Shown piece by piece: positions 60,488-64,000 of a DNA stretch of 64,000 nucleotides; positions within the stretch are counted from its first letter, which is position 1; each line of letters starts with the position of its first letter. The stretch comes from Fervidibacter sp032160945. Lineage in GTDB: Bacteria > Armatimonadota > Fervidibacteria > Fervidibacterales > Fervidibacteraceae. Below the pieces are notes generated by a model that did no database searches, was not told the origin of the DNA, and was given only the letters and a program-made list of their open reading frames with translations. The stretch is from assembly GCA_032160945.1 (NCBI GenBank), contig JAVHTL010000003.1. One strand, given 5' to 3'. The position numbers and the translations under genes were made by a program.

Positions 60488-61831
60488 ATGCGCAAGTTTG
60501 CAATAGTTGCCGTTTTTGTAGCATCAGTCGCATTTCTCAATGCTCAACCATCACAGCCTCATGTTTGCTATGTAACGCTCAAGGATGTCGTCATAAATCC
60601 GAGCCTTAAAGATTTCCTTCAACGAGCCATTGAGGAAGCGCAGGGAGATAATGCTGAGTGCTTGGTTGTTCAAATCACAACACCAGGTGGCATGGTTGAC
60701 AGCATGCAAGAGATTGTTCAGTTGTTTTTGAACTCATCTGTCCCTATTGTGACTTTCGTTGCGCCAAGGGGTGGGAACGCAGATTCAGCAGGGACCTTCA
60801 TCGTCATGGCTGGGCACATCGCTGCAATGGCTCCAGCATCGCGAATTGGCGCAGCCCATCCAATCATAATGCCCATAGCACCGACTTCGCCGGGAGGGGA
60901 AGAGCGAGAACCTTCGGAGTCGGAGCGAGTCATGCTTGAAAAAGTCACAAACGCTGTTGTCGGAACTATCAAAGCCATCGCTGAGGAGAGGGAGCGCAAC
61001 ACAAAATGGGCTGAAAAGATGGTGCGGGAGAGTGCTGTCTTGACCGCCCGCGAAGCCGTAGCGCAAAAAGTCGTGGACTTAATGGCGGAAGACATCAACG
61101 ATTTGCTTCAAAAGATTGATGGGCGAAAGGTCAGAACTGTGGCAGGGCTGAAGACACTGCGCACAAAGGACGCTTTCTTGTATGAGTTCCGTATGACCAC
61201 TAAGGAGAAATTCCTGCACTTCCTTTCAAACCCAAGTGTTGCTTACTTGCTGCTTTTGATTGCCATGCTCGGCTTCATCATGGAGATTTACAACCCCGGT
61301 GCAATTTTGCCCATCACTGTTGGTGTCATCGCGTTCATTTTGTTCCTTTTCTCTGCAGCGTTGTTGCCAGTGAATGTCGTCGGTGTGCTGCTGATTTTGG
61401 CTGCAGCAGCGTTTTTCATTGCAGAATTGTTCGTCACCAGTCACGGCATCTTGGCAGCCTTTGGGGTAGTTGCACTTTTGCTTGGCGGTTACATGTTGTT
61501 TCCCGAACCTGGAGCAATGCCACCAAATTTCTACGCTTACATCAAAATCGCACCAGGAACCTTGTTCGGTGCAGGATTGATCACTGGTGGTTTGATGGTT
61601 GCAGCGTTAGTCGCTATAGTTCGTGCCCAAAAACGAGAACCTGTTGTCGGACAGGAGTGGTTGGTTGGTCAAGTCGGTGAAGCGAGAACTGATCTGGCTC
61701 CAATCGGGACAGTTTTTGTCAGTGGAACTTGGTGGACGGCTGAAGCCGTTGACGGCGAGATTAAAGCGGGCGAAAAGGTTGAAGTCGTAGCGATGGAAGG
61801 GTTGAGGCTTAAGGTCAGGAAAAAGCCGTAA
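60488..61831 (+). CDS. NfeD-like membrane serine protease, ClpP class
   Basis: 447 residues with a signal peptide (AIVAVFVASVAFLNAQ). The protease domain has VQITTPGGMVDSM, then PRGGNADSAGTFIVMAGHIAAMAP with the likely nucleophile Ser, and SRIGAAHPI. TMs at about 235-330 (YLLLLIAMLGFIMEIYNPG ... VVGVLLILAAAAFFIAELFV). The C-terminus is the NfeD OB-like domain (EWLVGQVGEARTDLAPIGTVFVSGTWWTAEAV, short form). NfeD proteases cut the C-terminus of stomatin-like proteins. The next gene, 18 bp on, is such a protein. Confidence 0.93.
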   Translation: MRKFAIVAVFVASVAFLNAQPSQPHVCYVTLKDVVINPSLKDFLQRAIEEAQGDNAECLVVQITTPGGMVDSMQEIVQLFLNSSVPIVTFVAPRGGNADSAGTFIVMAGHIAAMAPASRIGAAHPIIMPIAPTSPGGEEREPSESERVMLEKVTNAVVGTIKAIAEERERNTKWAEKMVRESAVLTAREAVAQKVVDLMAEDINDLLQKIDGRKVRTVAGLKTLRTKDAFLYEFRMTTKEKFLHFLSNPSVAYLLLLIAMLGFIMEIYNPGAILPITVGVIAFILFLFSAALLPVNVVGVLLILAAAAFFIAELFVTSHGILAAFGVVALLLGGYMLFPEPGAMPPNFYAYIKIAPGTLFGAGLITGGLMVAALVAIVRAQKREPVVGQEWLVGQVGEARTDLAPIGTVFVSGTWWTAEAVDGEIKAGEKVEVVAMEGLRLKVRKKP

Positions 61832-61848
61832 AGGAGGAGTGATTGATA

Positions 61849-62637
61849 ATGCCGAAAGAGTTGGTGGTGCAGTTGGTCGCTTTTGTCATCGTCTTGGTGC
61901 TTGTGCTTATTTCCCAATCAATCAAAATTGTGCAAGAGTGGGAAAGAGGTGTCGTCTTTCGCTTGGGAAGGTTCGTTCGCGTAACAGGTCCTGGTATTCA
62001 GTTTATCATCCCGTTCATTGAGCGCATGATCAAAGTTGACATTCGCGTCTTCACCGTTGATGTCCCGAAGCAGGAAATCATCACAAAGGACAATGTGACT
62101 GTTCGCGTCAATGCTGTCGTTTACTTCCGCGTTATGGACCCGATGGCAGCGCTCACTCGCGTGGAAAACTACCTCTATGCAACTCAACAAGTATCACAAA
62201 CCACTTTGCGGGATGTGGTGGGACAGAGCGAACTTGACGAATTGCTCGCTCACCGCGAGGAGTTGAACCAACGACTTCAACGCATTATTGACGCCACAAC
62301 AGACCCTTGGGGCATCAAAGTTGACATGGTTGCCATCAAAGATGTTGAATTGCCCGATGCAATGAAACGGGCGATGGCGAGGCAAGCGGAAGCGGAAAGG
62401 GAACGGCGCGCTAAAGTCATACACGCACAAGGTGAGTTTCAGGCTGCTGAGACATTGGCTCAGGCTGCGGAAATTATGGGGCGACATCCAGGTTCATTGC
62501 AGTTGCGCTTCTTACAAACCTTAACTGAGGTCGCAACAGAGAGAAGCACCATCGTCGTTATGCCTGTTCCCATTGACATTTTGTCGGCGTTCATCACTGA
62601 CCGAAGGCGAATTGAAACCCTTCCGCCATCAGAATGA
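61849..62637 (+). CDS. Stomatin-like SPFH/band-7 protein (slipin)
   Basis: 262 residues. One N-terminal membrane helix (LVAFVIVLVLVLISQSI), then the SPFH domain: EWERGVVFRLGRFVRVTGPG, DVPKQEIITKDNVTVRVNAV and VENYLYATQQVSQTTLRDVVG. The C-terminal part is helical, ending IDILSAFI, with a hydrophobic stretch like NfeD-cleaved tails. It organises membrane microdomains. AAAGGAGGAGTGATTGATA is before the ATG. Directly after NfeD, the well known pair. Confidence 0.95.
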   Translation: MPKELVVQLVAFVIVLVLVLISQSIKIVQEWERGVVFRLGRFVRVTGPGIQFIIPFIERMIKVDIRVFTVDVPKQEIITKDNVTVRVNAVVYFRVMDPMAALTRVENYLYATQQVSQTTLRDVVGQSELDELLAHREELNQRLQRIIDATTDPWGIKVDMVAIKDVELPDAMKRAMARQAEAERERRAKVIHAQGEFQAAETLAQAAEIMGRHPGSLQLRFLQTLTEVATERSTIVVMPVPIDILSAFITDRRRIETLPPSE

Positions 62638-62671
62638 AAGTTGCAAAATTGTTAGGGGTGAGAAACGAAAT

Positions 62672-63085
62672 ATGTGGAAACCGCAAACCAAAGAAGCCAT
62701 CTTGAGGGAAGTCAGAATTAGAGAATGGCGCAAGCATGTGGGAGAAACTTTCATCGGTGCTCTGAAGTGGCTGCTCACAAATTCCTTGAAAGGCATCGTT
62801 GCTACTTTGAGATGGCTGAGATGGCAATCGGCGAAAGTTGCTTGTGACCTTGAGGGAAGCAGGTTGCTAAGCCAACGCTACGACAAACTTTTGCGTTTGG
62901 GAGAAACCGTTTACGCGATGTATCGTGCAGGCGAAATCTCTTGGCAAGGAATTGAACCCCTTTGCCAAGAGTTGGAGGAAATTGACCGGAAATTGGACGC
63001 CGCAAAAATTTTGCCTTTGCAAGTTTTGCCATACGAACCAGAAAGCGAACAGACTTTGCAAATAAGTGCTTCAGCATCGCAATAA
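62672..63085 (+). CDS. Hypothetical protein downstream of the slipin gene
   Basis: 137 residues, basic, helical, with Trp-rich repeats (ALKWLLTNSLKGIVATLRWLRW). No signal peptide. Family not recognised. The site AGGGGTGAG lies about 10 bases before the ATG. It is cotranscribed with the NfeD-slipin pair by position. The C-terminal stretch (SEQTLQISASASQ) overlaps the next gene's upstream region. Confidence 0.55.
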   Translation: MWKPQTKEAILREVRIREWRKHVGETFIGALKWLLTNSLKGIVATLRWLRWQSAKVACDLEGSRLLSQRYDKLLRLGETVYAMYRAGEISWQGIEPLCQELEEIDRKLDAAKILPLQVLPYEPESEQTLQISASASQ

Positions 63086-63101
63086 AGGAGGTTGGGTGCC
63101 A

Positions 63102-63605
63102 GTGGCTTCTTTGGCAGAGGAAGTTCAAAAGCAATTGATCGCAACATTGGCACCCTACATGGGTAAGGTGTCATTTGGAAACTTGAGGTTTCAAACATCC
63201 GAGTGGGCTGAGGGTGACAAAAAATATGTCAACATCGCCATCGTTTACGAAACGCCCGGAAGTTCCACAAACCAACTTAACATCACTGTGGATGAAGCGG
63301 AAGGCATCCTAACCTTCGTTGACGGCGAAGTAGAACGACGAACCAACAATGTCAATGAGGCAATTCAGTTTGTTGAGGGGACTATAAGGGACATCCCTGA
63401 GCGCCGTTTGGAAAGGTTGCGGGAAACTGTAAGAAAGTGGGCTGGGCAAGGGCGAAGCAGAGCGGAAGTCCTTGCTGAGTTGAACAAGTTGCTCCGAGCA
63501 GACTTAATCGGAGGCACCATCACCCATCACGAATTGAAAGAGACAATCCAATATTGCTTGCGACTGTTCAGTGCCACATCGGAAGAACGAGTGGAAACTT
63601 GGTGA
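63102..63605 (+). CDS. Hypothetical protein upstream of pcm
   Basis: 167 residues. VKVSFGNLRFQTSEWAEGDKKYVNIAIVYE-type opening (short form: FGNLRFQTSEWAEGDKKYVN) suggests a small alpha/beta fold; the C-terminal 80 residues are helical (RLERLRETVRKWAGQG). I do not know the family. GGAGGT precedes a GTG at 63102 by 9 bases; another GTG at 63096 is possible. It abuts the pcm gene, with 10 bp between. Confidence 0.6.
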   Translation: MASLAEEVQKQLIATLAPYMGKVSFGNLRFQTSEWAEGDKKYVNIAIVYETPGSSTNQLNITVDEAEGILTFVDGEVERRTNNVNEAIQFVEGTIRDIPERRLERLRETVRKWAGQGRSRAEVLAELNKLLRADLIGGTITHHELKETIQYCLRLFSATSEERVETW

Positions 63606-63615
63606 GGCGAAAGGA

Positions 63616-64000
63616 ATGTCGGGTTTGCTTCTTTCTCGTAACAATGGAAAGAAGGTAGGCTATGAAAAGCAATTAGACCAGATGAGAGCCAATATGGTGG
63701 AGTATCAACTTCGGCGGCGAGGCATAAAGGACGAAAGAGTTTTGAAATCCTTCCTGAAAGTCCCACGCCACAAATTTGTCCGCCCGCAAGACAGGTGGCA
63801 GGCTTATGAAGACTACCCCCTCACCATCGGATATGGTCAAACCATCTCCCAACCCTACATGGTCGCAATCATGACCGAACTACTTGAACTTAAGGGCGAC
63901 GAACGAGTTTTAGAGATCGGGACTGGTTCAGGCTATCAAGCAGCAATCCTTGCAGAACTTGCAAAAGAAGTCTTCACAATTGAACGCATCCCTGAACTTG
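63616..64000 (+). CDS. pcm: Protein-L-isoaspartate O-methyltransferase, cut by the window edge
   Basis: About 128 residues are seen. The motifs KVPRHKFVRPQDRWQAYEDYPL, GYGQTISQPYMVAIMTELL (short form) and the SAM-binding VLEIGTGSGYQAAILAEL match Pcm. The enzyme methylates damaged isoaspartyl residues so that they can be repaired. Start candidates are ATG at 63616 (AAGGA directly before it, too close) and ATG at 63682 (MRANMVEYQLRRRGIKDERV). The C-terminus lies outside the window. Confidence 0.92.
   Translation, partial: MSGLLLSRNNGKKVGYEKQLDQMRANMVEYQLRRRGIKDERVLKSFLKVPRHKFVRPQDRWQAYEDYPLTIGYGQTISQPYMVAIMTELLELKGDERVLEIGTGSGYQAAILAELAKEVFTIERIPEL

Noticed and set aside
60403..60609. 68-codon frame between the TIM-barrel gene and the NfeD gene
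   Set aside because: It overlaps the first 120 bases of the NfeD gene, which has the clear signal peptide, and it has no family similarity.

Overview
This is one 64 kb stretch of a bacterial chromosome with moderate GC content (somewhat under half by eye). It carries about 50 protein-coding genes on both strands, no rRNA or tRNA that I can see, and an unusual load of short palindromic and inverted repeats. The organism is a diderm: it encodes an LptF/G-type permease, an LptD-like outer-membrane protein, a FadL/PorV-like barrel and several secreted proteins. Large secreted carbohydrate-active proteins, a sulfatase, an S9 peptidase and very strong Shine-Dalgarno sites (GGAGGTGA, often before TTG or GTG starts) fit an uncultured heterotroph of the Armatimonadota/Fervidibacterota type. 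That placement is an inference from gene flavour, not from a marker gene.

Layout. 1-236: palindromic repeats. 237-8.0 kb: orphan NarL-type histidine kinase, a coiled-coil/nuclease-like protein, a PIN-domain (DUF3368) pair, an 860-aa secreted CBM9-like protein, a TPR/zinc-ribbon membrane protein. 8.1-24.2 kb: an envelope-rich region. Three secreted proteins share a C-terminal FlgT-like domain, and a tightly overlapping run holds a CsgG/FlgT-like protein, lptF/G, lptD and a BatA/VWA protein. Between them lie a Gfo/Idh/MocA oxidoreductase, an M48 protease, an SdpI-like protein, a response regulator, ComEA and aspartate-semialdehyde dehydrogenase. 24.3-26.2 kb: BlaI/BlaR1-like pair and a transposase remnant. 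26.2-31.6 kb: a secreted binding protein and a four-gene sugar/polyol operon (TIM-barrel epimerase, GatD-like dehydrogenase, second MDR dehydrogenase, Rpe-like epimerase) whose codon use differs from its neighbours. 31.6-32.7 kb: a gene-free block with a 92-bp tandem array and a MITE.

32.7-50 kb: sulfatase with HEAT repeats, S9 peptidase, glyA, a hypothetical protein, histone-deacetylase-like amidohydrolase, PorV-like barrel, a broken M55 aminopeptidase ending exactly at a second MITE, phosphotriesterase-like protein, O6-methylguanine methyltransferase, UDP-sugar dehydrogenase, pyrimidine-nucleoside phosphorylase and a sigma-70 factor with altered region 2.3. 50-64 kb: argH, a 1379-aa GH-A clan glycosidase-like protein full of repeat-derived linkers, a PhoR-like kinase, a third MITE, PfpI, gcvPB, a TIM-barrel isomerase, the NfeD-stomatin pair, two uncharacterised genes and the start of pcm, cut by the window edge.

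The best leads for something new are the three-copy TA-flanked MITE (one copy sits at the break point of a pseudogene), the 92-bp array of three nested hairpins, the heptameric GGGACGN arrays and REP palindromes carried in frame inside secreted proteins, the compositionally distinct polyol operon without a kinase, and the atypical sigma factor.
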